From Dromaius novaehollandiae (taxonomy: Eukaryota; Chordata; Aves; Casuariiformes; Dromaiidae), in contig NW_026991398.1 of NCBI RefSeq assembly GCF_036370855.1, positions 1,860,001-1,924,000 of the forward strand: a stretch of DNA of 64,000 bases, written 5' to 3'. Under the pieces are notes generated by a model. That model did not search any database, was not told the DNA's origin, and saw only the letters and a program-made list of their open reading frames with translations. Positions 1-11,880 of the stretch are shown piece by piece; the first letter of the stretch is position 1, and every line of letters starts with the position of its first letter. The position numbers and the translations under genes are program-made.

Positions 1-1385
1 ATCACCATCCAAGACATGCACCAGCAGGGACAGGAAAGACCACAAAGTCAACATCCTAGCCCTGTGCCTGTGCGTAGCCTAGTAGGTACTCCAGCAGCAG
101 TGACCTCACAAGGAGCATCCAAGCAAATGAGCTGCTGCTATCCAATCAGGTCATCAAGAAGAAGGGACATGGCAAAGTCATTACCAAGCCAGAGGCCAGA
201 TCCTGGCCTATCAGGCATTCACAAACAATTCACCTCACAATCAGCATCCAATCCACGTGCCTACTACTGGTCTACCAGCTGCTTGGGCAGAAGGGGCCTC
301 ACATGCACATGCCCCAGCCATGAGCCTGCTGCTGGTCTATCACAGCCTGAGACAGAAGTGACCTCACCACCACTTTCCCAGCAATGTGCCTGCTGCTGGC
401 CCATCACCTGCACAGACAGAAGTGACATCACTTTCACCTTTATGGTCATGTGCCTCCTACTATCCGAGGTGCTTCTGAGAAATAACTGCTCTCATCATAG
501 TGTCCCCACCAGTCAGCCTTCATTCGGCCTACCAGCTGATCCTTTACAAGTAACCTCACAGCCCTCTTCCAAGCCCACCTGCCTGCAGCAGGCCTTTCAG
601 CTTCTCAGAAGGACTGGACTTGCCATATGCCTGCTGCTATCCAAACAGGTACTCAGGCAGAAGTGACATCACAACACCCAAGCCATGTGCCTGCAAGTGG
701 CCTGTCAGGTACTCAGGCAGAAGTGACTGCACAAACACCTTCTCTGCTCATGAGCCAGGGGCTGCCCTATCACATGCTGAGACAGAAGTGACCTCACAAT
801 CGACATCCAAGCCATGTACCTGATGTTGGCCTATCAGGTACTGAGACACAAGTGACCTCACAGACAGTTTCCCACCCATGTGCTTGCTCCTGCCCCATCA
901 CCTGCAGACACAGAAGTGACCTCACACTCACCTGCATGGCAATGATGTGCCTCAAACTGGCCTTTGAACTTTAGAGCCTATCAGCCTGTCAGATACCAGG
1001 TCCCTCATTGTATCGTCCAAGCCCAGGTGCCTGCTGCTGACATGTCAGCTTCTCAGGTGGACATGACCCAGCCCTGTGCCTGCTGCCATCCAATCAGGTA
1101 TTCAGGCAGAAGTGTCTTCATAAACATCATCTAAGCTATGTGCCTGCTCCTGGCTTATCCACTACTGAGGTAGAAATGATCTCAAAAATCAGCATCCTAG
1201 CCATGGGCCTGCTGCTGGCCTATCAGGCACTCTGGCAGAAGTGACCTCCCAGACAGTTTCCCACCCACGTACTTGCTCCTGGCCCATCACCTGCAGACAC
1301 ACAAGTGACCACACAGTCAGCTGCATGGCCCTGTGTCTCCTAAGGGCCTACGAGCTTCTGAGACACAATGATGTCTTAAAATACA
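1..1385. repeat. Degenerate minisatellite, ~64-bp unit (array A, left part)
   Basis: A motif recurs at about 60-66 bp spacing: a block like AAGTGACCTCACAATCA, then CATCCAAGCCATGTG, then CCTGCTGCTGGCCTATCAGG, then TACTCAGGCAG. Successive TGACCTCAC or TGACATCAC cores are visible near 358, 421, 665, 724, 788, 852 and 916. Units differ by many substitutions and small indels, so the array is old. Open frames cross it only because the unit is short and poor in stops. The same array is present at 34.5-37.7 kb. Confidence 0.85.
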
Positions 1386-1394
1386 GGCATGACA

Positions 1395-1690
1395 CAATAG
1401 ATATTTGCCCTGCCATTCAGAGGGACCTCAGCAGGCTGGGGAAATGGGCACAGAGGAACCTCATCAAGTTCCACAAAGGGAAATGGAATGTCTTGCTCCA
1501 GCACACACTGAGTGCTGACTGGCTGGAAAGCAGCTCAGCAGTAAAGGACCTATCTGGGGGCCCTGGGAGGCAGCATGTAGCAGCATAAGCCAGCAACACG
1601 TCCAATGGCAAAGGCAGTCCATGGCTTCCTGGGCTGCATTAGGAAGAGCGTTCCAGCAGGGCAAGGGCTCTGTGCCTGCAGGCTCTGTGT
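1395..1690 (+). mobile_element. CR1-type LINE fragment (reverse transcriptase C-terminal part)
   Basis: The plus-strand translation contains AIQRDLSRLGKWAQRNL followed by IKFHKGK, then WLESSSAVKDL and, in another frame, GLH-type residues. This order matches the conserved segment after the RT catalytic domain in avian CR1 ORF2. The frame is broken and about 300 bp survive. It lies inside the minisatellite and has a paralogue at 34,785-35,075 in the same array context, so it was inserted before the duplication. Confidence 0.8.
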
Positions 1691-1845
1691 CAGCAGGAGA
1701 TGGGCCTGCTCTCTAATCAGATACTCATCAGATACTGGCCCATCATCTCATGAGGTACAAATAACCTCACAGTCATCTTCCAAGCTCACTGCCAGCTGCT
1801 GGCCTTTCAGTCTCCTGATGGACATGATGACCCAGCTATGTGGGT
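1690..1845. repeat. Minisatellite remnant between CR1 and block Q
   Basis: Units resembling the array continue (CATCTCATGAGGTACAAATAACCTCACAGTC and similar, degenerate). The match to the 35.1-35.5 kb array ends near 1842 after CCCAGCTATGTG, where different sequence begins. This places the left edge of the inserted or duplicated block Q. Confidence 0.6.
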
Positions 1846-3660
1846 TTCTTTTCTCTCTGTGGAGAAAGGAGACACACTGGGATTTAGTCAGCATCCCAGC
1901 TGGAGATCCTGGCAAGAGCTCCAGAACCTGCAGGCCTCAACCAGCTCAGTGACACATTGCAGAACATGCTCAGCTGAGGAGCATGTGGAAAGGTGAGGAA
2001 CATAATTCTGAGGGGGCTTTCAAGTTATTTGCATGAAACAACTTCAGCTGAGCAAGCTGATTGTCAGCTATAACCCCTGAAGTATTTCCTGCTGACTTGC
2101 AGGCAAGTGCTTGAGCATCACTACTCACTCTGGTATGCACGCCTGGGAGAAGTGTTTTTAAAGCCAATTATTTTCTAAGGAAATCCTTTATCTTTGGAGG
2201 TTTCCCTTATTTTACCCACTTTAAAAGCTAATGACTGTGGCAATGTTGCTTGAAAGGGTGCCTCTGAGAGCTCCACTGTGCCAAGACCTTTTCCCTGTTA
2301 ACTGTGGGTGAAAAAAGTCCCACATGATCTAACCTGCTCTCTGAGGCCTCCTGCTCGATGTCAGCCCCTGGATGTTTTTTTCAGAGCTCAGGGCAGTGCG
2401 CAGGGTGCAGAGCGCAGCGGAGAGCCCCGAAGCAGGGAGGCCTTCAGCAGGAAGAGCTCAAGAACCTCTCCCCCCAACTATAATTCACTGGATTGAAGGG
2501 GGGTAATCGGATAGTTAAGTAATGGTTAATTGAGGGATACTACTGCATTATAAGCAAAGAGTTTCTAGGGTCTTGCTGCATGAGAAGAAAAGAGTATCTG
2601 CACCAATTAGGTATATGGGTAGTATCCCCACGTAGCCTCTGCTAATAGGAGAGAGGGGTAACTGCTATGCCTCTAGCCTAAAAAAAAAATGTGGTTGTAC
2701 AGACCCCACAAGTGTTAAATTTAAGACTCTCCAACAAGGAACCCTTTCTGAAAGATGACCTCTTCTATTCCAAATACTCTAAGCTGCACATTTATATGAA
2801 TTTCACAGTCTATGTGGCATATCTGGCTGCAGATCCTGGCAAGAGCTTTGGAAGTTCAAGGCCTGAACCTCAGTGCACAGAAGGCAGCAGGCTGCCAGCA
2901 TCCCTGGCTCTGGCCACCAGGTCAGTCTGGGCCCTGCGAGCCAAGTCACCTCCTCACCTCCAAGGGCTCCCCAGCTCCCCAGCCTGGCAGCACTCCCCAC
3001 ACACAGCACTGCTCTCTCCAGACACTTCCTCTCATGATAAGTACAAAGACACTGGAGCCACCACCCATCGCGAGCACAGGGCACCCCACCACTGTGACAC
3101 ACCAAACCTCTGACCCCTCGCCTCACAGAGCCAACACGTGCCTCTGCAGCAGGGACACACAGGGCACAGCACCACACAGGGCAGCAGCCAGGGCATCCCC
3201 AGGGCCCCTAAACACACACAGACCAACTCTCCAGCAGTTCCATTACCTTCCAGTCCTCCCAGACCTTCCAACGGGGACTTCCTCTGAACAGTCCCGAACA
3301 GCCCTGCCCCGCTCACTTCCCACCTCCAGGAATCCAAGGACAGAGATATCCTTCTGATCTGGGAGAAAACCTCAGCAGCCCCCTGGTATTTTGATGGGGA
3401 AGAATATTTCGCAGCACACCAACACATAAAATCAGAGATTGCCAATGTCACTGCTCACACCAGCACTTCACTCATTTAGCAGCGTAAAAATTCTAGCTGG
3501 ACTCCCTCACCCACCGGCAGCAGGCTGTAAGCCTGTACTTAGGAAGAAGTGCATGGGTAAAGTCCACGTCTACATTCACCAGTGAACATCATCCACATTT
3601 TACATGTAGCAGTACTAATCCATGATGAGGCAGCTGAATAAGACTTGTGACAGATGGTGT
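1845..3660 (+). repeat. Duplicated element Q, copy 1 (inverted relative to the 53 and 61 kb copies)
   Basis: About 1.3 kb of this segment (1890-3240) aligns in reverse orientation with 53.27-54.70 kb and 60.70-61.83 kb. Shared landmarks are CAGCCCCTGGATGT, the peptide-level motif LNLSAQKAAGCQHPWLWPPG and the TGGTTAATTGAGG / AATAATGCAGTA region. An open frame at 2812-3357 is kept in the related copies but resembles no protein I know. The stretch 3240-3660 shows nothing recognisable. The element interrupts the minisatellite, which resumes near 3740. Confidence 0.7.
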
Positions 3661-3739
3661 GGAATATTATCTGCTTCTGCTTGATTTACTAGTTGCGTCT
3701 CTATACTGCTGTAGAGCTCTGCAGGTGTCAATCCCTCGT

Positions 3740-4135
3740 CCCACCATGCTCACCAAACCCAGAAGTGACCTCACCACCACCATCCAAGCCATGTGCCTTC
3801 TCCTGGCGTATCAGCTGCTCAGATAGAAGTGACCTCGTAAGTCCATAGCCCCACCAGGTGCCTGCTGATGGTCTAAGGGCCTCAGAGACACAATTTTCCT
3901 TGAAATAACATGCCCTGTCATGAACATGCTGCTGCCCTACCAGGTACTTTGATCAAGGAGCCCTCACAGTCTGCTTCCACACCCCTCTGCCTGCTGCTGG
4001 CCTATCAGGGACTCCGGCACAAGTGACCTCATCATCAACAGCTGAGCCACGTGGCTCCTGCTGGCCTGGCAGCTACTGACCAAGAGCTGATTTGACACTG
4101 GGGATCTCCTGGCCCAGCTCTCGCAGACAGCCGTG
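3740..4135. repeat. Minisatellite, right part of array A
   Basis: The ~64-bp motif returns: AGAAGTGACCTCACCACC near 3763, AGAAGTGACCTCGTAAG near 3827, CACAAGTGACCTCATC near 4018. The sequence just before it (TGCTGTAGAGCTCTGCAGG) matches 36.92 kb, so this is the counterpart of the array end at 36.9-37.74 kb. Confidence 0.75.
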
Positions 4136-5580
4136 ACCTCCCTGCCCACAGCCCAGCCATGCGGCTATTGCCACCTGCAGCTGCCCCTGCCTCCCCCAAG
4201 GCTCAGCCAGCTCCTGAGCGGCCGGCCTGATTCACCCCGGGGCCTCACAACAATCACAGTGCAGCAAAACGCCCATTACGCACCAGTTACTGTCCCAAGA
4301 GAACATCAGCTCCTGCCTAGGTAGCACCTACACCTGGCCTGTGAAACTTAGCAATTGCAGAAAGGCCTGCAAGTAATTCTGGGCAACATCTCCTAACAGG
4401 AGGATTGCATGGGAGCAGCGACCATGGAGCTAGAGACAGCAGGGCCTCATGTCCCAGGCAGAGGGAGAAGCCTTCCCACAACTCCCAAGTCTGGGTCCTG
4501 CCCCAGTGCTGAACACACCCAGCAAACCCTCCACACCCCCAGGACAACAAGCACTCTCCTGCTTGGGGCCCTGACACTCTGAGACACGGGGAAGGACTGC
4601 GGCCAGGGCATCTCAGCGGGGGAAACCAGCAGAGCCGGGATTCAGCAGCTCTGCAGCCCGGCCTGGGAGCAGGGCTAATGGCATCGGCCAGGGCAGCACT
4701 GGCCGCCCAGCAGCTGCCCAGGCCCTGCAGGAGCCCAGCAGCTCCCAGCACAGAGCTGCTCTGCAAACACCCTCCCGGCTGCTGCCAGGGCCGCAGGGCT
4801 GCGGCCCAGCAAGAGGCCCGGAGCAGCCGCAGCGGCTGGGGCCCAGCGGGACCCGTGGGGACAGCCTCTCTGCGAGCCCTGGAAACGCCCTGTTCAGGAC
4901 AAAAGCGAGCCTGGGGCAGGGCCCTGGCGAGGCCCCCAGCAGCCTGCTGCACTCCCATTGGCTGACGGAGCCATCAGTCCAACCCAGCCTGCCCTGCTCC
5001 CCTTGCCAGCCAATCAGAGTGCAGCACTGGGGGCGATGCCATGGCAACACTGGAGCCCTGTGTGACCCGGCCGGCAGTCTCTGCCCTTCACCCTCTTCCC
5101 CCCCCACCACTCTGGGGCGCCATGTTGTGGGCGGCAGCGCGGGGCGCAGAAGGGCCTGGGGGCAGCCTGGCACCGTGTGTCCAGGCAGTGCAGGGCCCCA
5201 GGGCCCAGCCGCTGTCCCACAGGGCTGGGCTCTGCTGCAGGGGCCCTGTGGGGCTCCTGGCTGCCCTGTGCCTGGGGGCTGTGCTGGGCATGGGGGAGCA
5301 GCCCGGAGCCCCTGCTGGTGCCAGCCCTGGGGGCAGCGCGGGGCCCTAAGCATGGCCGGGGTGCTGGAGCCCATGGGCAGCATCCTGCTGCCCCCAGGCA
5401 GGGCAGGGCAGGGCCCTGAGTCCCCTGGGGCCCCAGTCCCCTGCCCGCGGCAGCCCCGGGGCTCGGCAGCCCTTGCGCTGCGCCCAGCAGGGCTAGGCTG
5501 TGGCCAGGCAAGGGCTGCTCTCTGTGGGGCCGGGCTGGGCCCCAGCAGTCACTTCAGAGGGTGAGGAGCCCATGGGGGTA
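4130..5580. promoter_or_regulatory. GC-rich promoter-like island, copy A
   Basis: This GC-rich, CpG-containing stretch carries an inverted CCAAT box (ATTGG, 4957-4961), a direct CCAAT box (5010-5014), a YY1-like GGCGCCATGTTG (5116-5127) and a GC box GGGCGG (5129-5134). The same order of motifs recurs at 38.30-38.48 kb. An open frame from 5041 to 5349 contains a hydrophobic run (GLLAALCLGAVLGMG), but the matching frame in the other copy hits a stop, so I do not call a protein. It may be the promoter and first exon of a dead gene. The direction of transcription is not established. Confidence 0.5.
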
Positions 5581-8340
5581 TAGGGCAGCGATGAGGGGGC
5601 AGCAATGGGGAGAGCAGCTCTGGGCCTGCCAATGGCTTAGGGCCTGGAGGAGGGCTGGGGTAGATGGCCCTGATGGACTCACCCCAGCACTGCCCACTGT
5701 GGCTTAAAGAAGAATGCTTGGGATCAGCCAGGGCTTATGGAGTGGCACTGGCACCCCCACCTGTTTCCAAGCTGCTCTCCCAAGCATGCTTTCTTCTGGC
5801 TGCAGAGGTTTGACGCCAATTTGCAGGAGGACAGGGGCTGTGACTGTCTGAGGATGGCATCTCCTTGCCCAAAACATGCTCTGCCAAAATGAAGGCAGAA
5901 GAGGATCCACGGGGAAGGAACAGAGGTTCTCCCAAACAAGTAGACTACTAGGATTTATTACAAGGTGAAGGATCCATTTCCAGCAAGGGCATTTCCAGAA
6001 GGCTCTTGAGAGCCACACAGAACTGCAGGATACCCCAGCCTCTGGGATGCAGCACCCCTTTCCTCTCGGAGCCAGATCCCAAAGGGGGACCCACTCCCAA
6101 GGAAACCTGGCCATGGATTGCTCCCACCTCCACAGGATCCTGGGGGCTTAGAGTCGAGCCCCAAGACCCAGGAGTCCTGGCTGCCACATTGTGCCCCCCA
6201 GCCAGTCAGGACTCTACAACAAGGCTCCTGTGGCAACCTGCAGCTGTGTGCAGCCATTCCCACAGCCTGTCATCCACAACCCTTTTTACAGTTAACAGTC
6301 TCTGCGCGACCCCTCAGGAAGGAGCTCCCAAAGCCCTTACCCTCAGTGGACAGCCGCAGGGCATTGGGAGCAAGGAACTGCAGTCGGGGATGATGGTGGT
6401 GGTCCAGCAGTGCTCCATCTTGCTTGTCCCCTTGCCCTTGGCTCAGCTCTCCAGACGAGGCGGAAGGACGCTCTTCCCATCTCATTACACAAAACTCCTC
6501 TCTGATGTGCCCTTGCTCCTCTGCCTGTTGGTGAGGGGCCCCAGCATGGCTCCCATCCCCTCTCCTTGCCATGGAGTGGGTCAAAAGGGCAGTGGCAGGC
6601 AGCACATGAGAGGTGCCCAGCAATGACCAGGCCTTGCAGGGAAGTGAGGGTACCCCTGTGGCACCGGGGAGACCTCTGTATGAGGTGGCACATCCCACTG
6701 TGACCTCAGCTTATGTCATCGGGGACTCAGTAGGTCACCGCCATGGAGATGGCACAGCCAGGGAGAGAGCAGAGATTTCCCCTCACATCCTGGAAAACAG
6801 TCACTTCCCTTCACCCCAGTTATTTTCCAGAACTTGTTGATAAATCCTTCAGGAATGTCTCCAGATGGTGGCAAAGACTGTGAAATATCTAAATTGGGGC
6901 ACTAGAGAAGTCACTATTGCGCCCCTGCACTGACATGTCTGCCCTGGGCACACCTGCGCAGGAAGCTTCAGGGCTGATTTAAGTTTTGGCGTTTTTCAAA
7001 GCCAGGATCAAACTCATGTGAGATCAAACAGCACAAAGCATGGCCACGGGCTGAGATGCTTTGGTGAGCCTCAAAACTGGTTCTTGTTGTGGGTTGCTCT
7101 TCTTGTAGAAGTAGGATATAGGACATTGTGGGAGAGGACAGAGCCTTCCTCATTTAGGCACCAAAGCAGACTTTTGTTTTTAAAACTCCTCGGCAAGCTT
7201 TCTCTGTCTGTGGTGCTCCAGATGAAAATAATATGCCAGAGAAGAGCAAATGTGCCCTTAACACCCATCATCTGGAGGGCCAGGCCAGGGAGCAAATCTG
7301 GGGAAGTTCTCCCATTTCCCTGTGCATTTTGCCCAGCCTTCCTTCTGGCTGAACCTAACCTGAGCCTAGGGAAAGCCACTTCTCCTCCCTGGTCCTTTTT
7401 GGGCCTTGGGCTTTTCAGTGTCTCCTCGAAGGAGTGCTTTTGCCTGAGGGTCACTAAAGCCTCTGGCACCCTGCACATACCCAGCTGCCACCCAAGCACC
7501 TGGATCCCTGGATCTCCCACAGTTTTGACCCTGGGCATCTCAGGACATGCCCACACACCACAGTGCTGCTGCCCAAGCTCCGGTGCAGAGCCTGTAAGGC
7601 AGTGCAATGCCTCAGGACCTGCATTGGGCTCATTCAGAAGTTTGTGAGGTGACCAGCTCCCATCTCTGCAGCTGCTGAAGCTTGAGAATGTCCCTACAAC
7701 CAGCCTTCCTGCTCTTCCTAGTCTTTGCACAGTCCTGAGTGACTCTTGCAGAAGGGAGACTCCATCCCCCTTGAATGCTGACAGAGATGTTGCTTTCCAA
7801 GTCATTGCAAAAGGAAGGACTCGTTTACTTCTTTGGGCTGCTTATCCAGGGTGGCACACCCTCTGTGATGCTGTGAGCCCAGCTGTGCACCCTGAGGTCT
7901 CTGCCCTTTCTCTGCCCTGTCTCCTGGGTGTCTGCCCAAAGTCTTGCCAGTGCACCAGGGCCATGGGAAGTGTTGCTTTAGAGAGCTCACTTGAAGCTGT
8001 GACATGTTGTGGAGCTGAAGACCTGATGGAGGCTTGTCTGGGATGTGGCCATGCTCACAAACCCCTCCTGCTCCTGGTCTGAGGGGCCAGGAAGGTCACA
8101 GGATTGAGAGCAGGGGGTTTGGTGTGGGTGGGATGGGTTTCCCTTGACATGCCTGAGTCCTGCCTGGGTTGCTCTGAGTGCCCAGGAAAATCCCTCTGCT
8201 CCAGGGACTTGCATAGGGTTTTTTCCAGACTTTTGTACAGAAACACAACCTGGTCCAAGATGCCCAAGAGCAGCAGAGCCACCAGCATGGTGCAGGACCC
8301 CCAGGAGCTGTATGGCTCTCTCCTCTTTTTCCACATGTCC
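5580..8340. other. Low-copy duplicated block without a supported gene (copy A)
   Basis: The block aligns end to end with 38.80-40.97 kb in the same orientation, for example GTTTTGACCCTGGGCATCTC near 7520 and 40138. No splice-bounded gene could be built on either strand. Two short minus-strand segments (around 7150-7310 and 8190-8336) keep a common frame in both copies and encode hydrophobic runs. These may be exon relics of the gene whose promoter-like island lies next door. Confidence 0.5.
8055..8336 (-). other. Candidate relic exon encoding a transmembrane segment
   Basis: The minus-strand frame begins MWKKRREPYSSWG and continues with the hydrophobic run TMLVALLLLGILDQVVFLY. The paralogous segment near 40,815-40,960 keeps the same frame for about 53 residues (MWKKRREPYSFWG, then TMLVAVLLLGILDQAVFLY) and then stops. 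A basic stretch before a single hydrophobic helix suits a type II membrane protein. Nucleotide differences between copies are mostly amino-acid changing, so selection is not evident. I do not recognise the family. Confidence 0.2.
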
Positions 8341-9830
8341 TGATTATATTAACAATTTCTAACATCCCTTTACAGCACGCTATCTGGGCACTGTAACACT
8401 GTAACTCCTTCCATTACTCTTTGTTCATTCCCATACTACACTGCTGATTTGCACTGTGGGGAGTTTAAAGTTTGTTTCTCTGGGCAAGTCCTTCATTCTG
8501 TTTCTCTCTAGCATTTCCTATCTATCCAAAAGGTTTCTAGCCAGGTTATCCCTTGTGGAAAGGGGACTTCATTGGAGGCACCTTGGACTCAGCATACAGT
8601 TCAGGAGTGTAATTATTTTTCAGGAAATTGCATCATGCCTTTTTTTTTTTTCTGGCTTGTAATTAAGAAAAATTCTTCTGTGTCTATTTGCAGCTCGTTC
8701 TCTAAGGAAAGCAGGTGGGAAGTGGGGCATATGAGCTGTAACCTTCATTTGCAGACTTCAGTGGAGAAAGGTTTGACTTTAACAGGAGTGATGCAAGTCC
8801 CAGGTGGCTGATGAGAGAAATGGCAGGTTTAAGGAGATGGGGAAGAAGAGTGTCCATGCAGTGTCTGACTTCTGGGACACTGCTTTTCCTACATGTCCAC
8901 ACTTCATTAGGAGACACTCTGTATCTATATCATTTGGAGAATGTTGCTGTCACTTATTGTGAAAGCTGAATAAGACTACTAATCCTAAAAACCTTTAAGA
9001 AATACCTTTATATGATGTTCTAACTGAAGTCACCATCTTTCAGCTACTCTGCTGAAACCACTCCAATTAGCCATACATTACTTGAAGAAAATTACAGGGA
9101 GAGACGTGGTTCATCACGGCTTTTTGCATTGTAATGAGCCCCATGGTGTATTTGGTGCTGACTCCATGAACCTCAGCTATTGCGAGGAGATTGAGCAAAA
9201 TGTTCAAGTCAAGTCAGAAGCAAATCCCAAACTTTTGTAGAGTGTTAACAGATCCCACTGAGGGCCATTACCAGCAAAGACTCGCTGGGGGCTGATTAGA
9301 GCAGAAAATTGTAGTCACTGGTTACAGGTAGGCAAAGGAAATGTGCAGGTGACTCTGATGCAAAGTGAAGCCTTCATTTGTTCTATAGAGCAAAATGGCC
9401 AATCATGGACACTGAGACCCTGGGAAGGGAGATGCTTTCCCTCATGCCTTGCCCAGGGCTCCTTCTGGGGGCAGTGTGCGGGTGGGGGTGTGCAATGCTG
9501 AGTGCAGGACAATGACAGGACATCTCCTGGGGTCCCTGGGGGGACAAGGGGACAATGAGGCCCCATTGTCTCCTGGCAGGCCTTGGTGGCAGAGACAACA
9601 GCCATAGGACAAAGACCCCAGTTCTCTCAGGGCCCTTCAGCCTTTGCAGCACCCTCGGCCATCTCCACCACAGGCCGACGTACACTGTCCCACTCCTGCT
9701 CCTGTGTCCCTGCAGAGTGTAGACACCCAGCCTGCTTCCCCACCTTGCTCTCACCCTGGGTTCTCTCTCCCTTCATTGATGTCTTTCATCCTCAGTGGCT
9801 GTTCCCTGGAACACAAAGCCATTGGCTGAT
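8340..9830 (+). repeat. Duplicated block P, copy 1
   Basis: This sequence recurs in the same orientation at 40.97-42.27 kb and 57.1-58.69 kb, and inverted at 30.47-32.03 kb and 51.34-51.88 kb. Landmarks are a T-run near 8641-8653, TTGCAGCTCGTTCTCTAAGG, TGGTTCATCACGGC and, at the end, CTGATCACAGACTCCCTCTG. It contains no convincing gene. Several frames cross it by chance. Confidence 0.75.
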
Positions 9831-10345
9831 CACAGACTCCCTCTGGGTGACCTGTTGCACCACAGCACCACCCTTCAGGTAATTTATTTCTATGCTACTG
9901 GCCAGTCTGAACTTCCCAAGCTGCAGGTCTGAGGTTGTTTCCCCTTCCCATGCTTCTTCCCACTACCAAGAAAAGTTCTGGGGAGCCTGGGAATCGGACA
10001 CATCAGTGCTGAGTTGAGGGGGACAATAACTGCTGTTGTCTGGGAAGCCATGCTCCTCCTAATGCAGCCCTGTTGATGTCTGGCCTTATTCACAGTGAGC
10101 ATGCACCACTGGCTCCTATGGCATCCCTTGCAATACCCAGGCCTTCTCCTCAGGCCATTCCCCAGCTGCTCACCTCCTAAACTGCCCAGATACATGGGGT
10201 TATTCTTCCCCATGTGCAGGACTTGCCCCTTCTCTTTGTAAAACATCATGAGGTTTCTGTTGGCTGAATCCCCAAGTTTCTCAAGGTCCCCCAGACTAAA
10301 GCTCAGTGCAGCAGCTGTTAACGTGGAGTGCGGAAGGCTCAGCTT
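9830..10345 (-). mobile_element. CR1-type LINE fragment, minus strand
   Basis: The minus-strand translation has LGDLEKLGDSANRNLMMFYK, then GQVLHMGKNNPMYLG, followed by the decayed GCIRRSMAS motif. This corresponds to the conserved CR1 ORF2 segment C-terminal to the polymerase core. It has frame breaks and lacks the first part of the ORF. The left edge merges with sequence shared with 58.69 kb, where the same CR1 3' region is seen. Confidence 0.75.
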
Positions 10346-10785
10346 GAGTTGTGATGCCCCTAAGAAGACACTAGCAGAAGGAACTGCAGGACACTTCAAG
10401 TACTAGAAGGAAGTACTGGTTTAATGGAATTGCTGACCTAGGTAGGAATTACCACGGCAACCATCCCAGGAATGCCTAAGGAAGGTACTGAGGGTCTGTG
10501 GGGAGAGGGTAAAGAGAGGTGGGCAGTTTGTACGGGAGGTTATGAGGCTGGTAAGAGGGTAGAACTTGGAAGGAGTAAAGGAGACAGAAACACAATAAAG
10601 GGTGAAACAAAGGAGTGATCAGGGCTGTTCTGGGGTACCTGTGAAGCTGCTCTGCCTCTGCACATCTCTGACTGGAGCAGGACAAGAAAGTCAGTTGATC
10701 TGGTCATGCTTGTGTCTGACTTACTTCCATGGTCAACGAGAACTGGGTGCTTCCCCTAACACTGACAAGAATTGACCCAGAGGGG
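10345..10785. other. Intergenic, nothing recognised
   Basis: Purine-rich sequence (GGAAGTACTGG, then GAAACACAATAAAGGG) between two CR1 fragments. A related purine-rich spacer lies between CR1 fragments at 59.08-59.26 kb. No gene or clear signal is seen. Confidence 0.5.
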
Positions 10786-11880
10786 AAGGAATCATGGAGT
10801 CTTTCAGGCTGGACAGGACCTCAGGAGGCCTCTAGCCCAATGTTGTGCTCACTGCAGGGTCAGCTTTGGGGTCAGGCCAGCTTGCTGAGGCCTTGATCCA
10901 GTCTTGAGAACCTCCAGGGATGAAGATGACACAGCTGGTCTGGACAACATGTTCCAATGCTTGACCATCCTCTCAGTGGAAAAGCTTGTCCTTCTCTCCA
11001 GCCTGTTCCTCTCTGGTTTCAACCTATGGCTGTTGTGTCTCATCCTTCTGCCATTCACCATTATGGAGAGCCTGTCTTTGTCTTCCTGAGGACCTCCTTG
11101 TACAGGGAGGGCCCTTTCTCGGGGTGGGGGGAGGGGCAAAAACTGAATGCAGTGTTGTACATGTGGCCTAAGAAGTGCCTGGAACAAGGGGCTAAGCACT
11201 TCCCTTGACTTCCTGGCCAGGCTCCTATTCATACAGCCCAGGATGCTGTTGGCCTTCTTTGCTGCCCAGGCACACTGCTGTCTCACATTTTGCCTTCTGT
11301 CTGCCAAAATATTTGTGTCCATCTCAGCAGAGCTGCTGCATGGCCACTCAGTCCCCAGCCTGTCTCTCTGCAGGGTGTTGGTCTGTCCCAGGTGCCGGAA
11401 CATGGCATTTGTCCTTGTTGAATGTCATGAGACTCCTGACAGCCCTTTCCTCCTGCCTGTCTAGGTTCCTCTCAAGCATAAGATTAATCTTCATGCAGTT
11501 TGAGGTCATCTACAAACAGGATGAAAGTTGCCCCCTCCAGGTCATTCATAAAGGAGATAAGTAGGACAGGCCCCAATAGAGACCCTGTGCTCTCAGGAGC
11601 AGGAGCACCACTACCTCATGGCCCTGGCAGGCAAAGCTGACACTGATTATCTTTGACTCTGACTCTGGTCAGTTATTTCTTCTTTGCAGGTTCCAGGTCC
11701 AGGAAAGTGTCACCCTTGTTGACCTATCTGGCTTAGCTGTGCAAGGAAGTTTTCCTCCACATCCTCCAGAATCCTCTTGTACTCTTTCTACCCTGCTGCA
11801 TTGCCCTCCCAGGGAATGCCAGGGATATTGAAGTCTCCCCATAGGAACCAGGGTCTGTGATCCGCAGACTGCCTCAGGTT
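10786..11880 (-). mobile_element. CR1-type LINE with 3' end, internally deleted, minus strand
   Basis: Read on the minus strand, 11,870-11,690 carries the endonuclease motif GDFNIPGIPWEGNAAG. The sequence then jumps to the far C-terminal region (RQQCAWAAKKANSILGCMNR near 11,260, and TERMVKHWNMLSRP near 10,960). It ends near 10,786 in the characteristic CR1 3' region (GAATCATGGAGTC on the plus strand). Most of the polymerase core is missing. The paralogue at 42.3-43.8 kb retains more of the core but lacks this 3' end, so the two copies decayed by different deletions. Confidence 0.8.

Noticed and set aside
16..666. 216-codon open frame at the window start
   Set aside because: It runs through the ~64-bp minisatellite, changes content from unit to unit and has no recognisable domain; the unit length is not a multiple of three.
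5041..5349. Possible MHC-like first exon (signal-peptide-like run after CCAAT boxes)
   Set aside because: No downstream immunoglobulin or peptide-binding exon is visible, and the paralogous frame is stopped.
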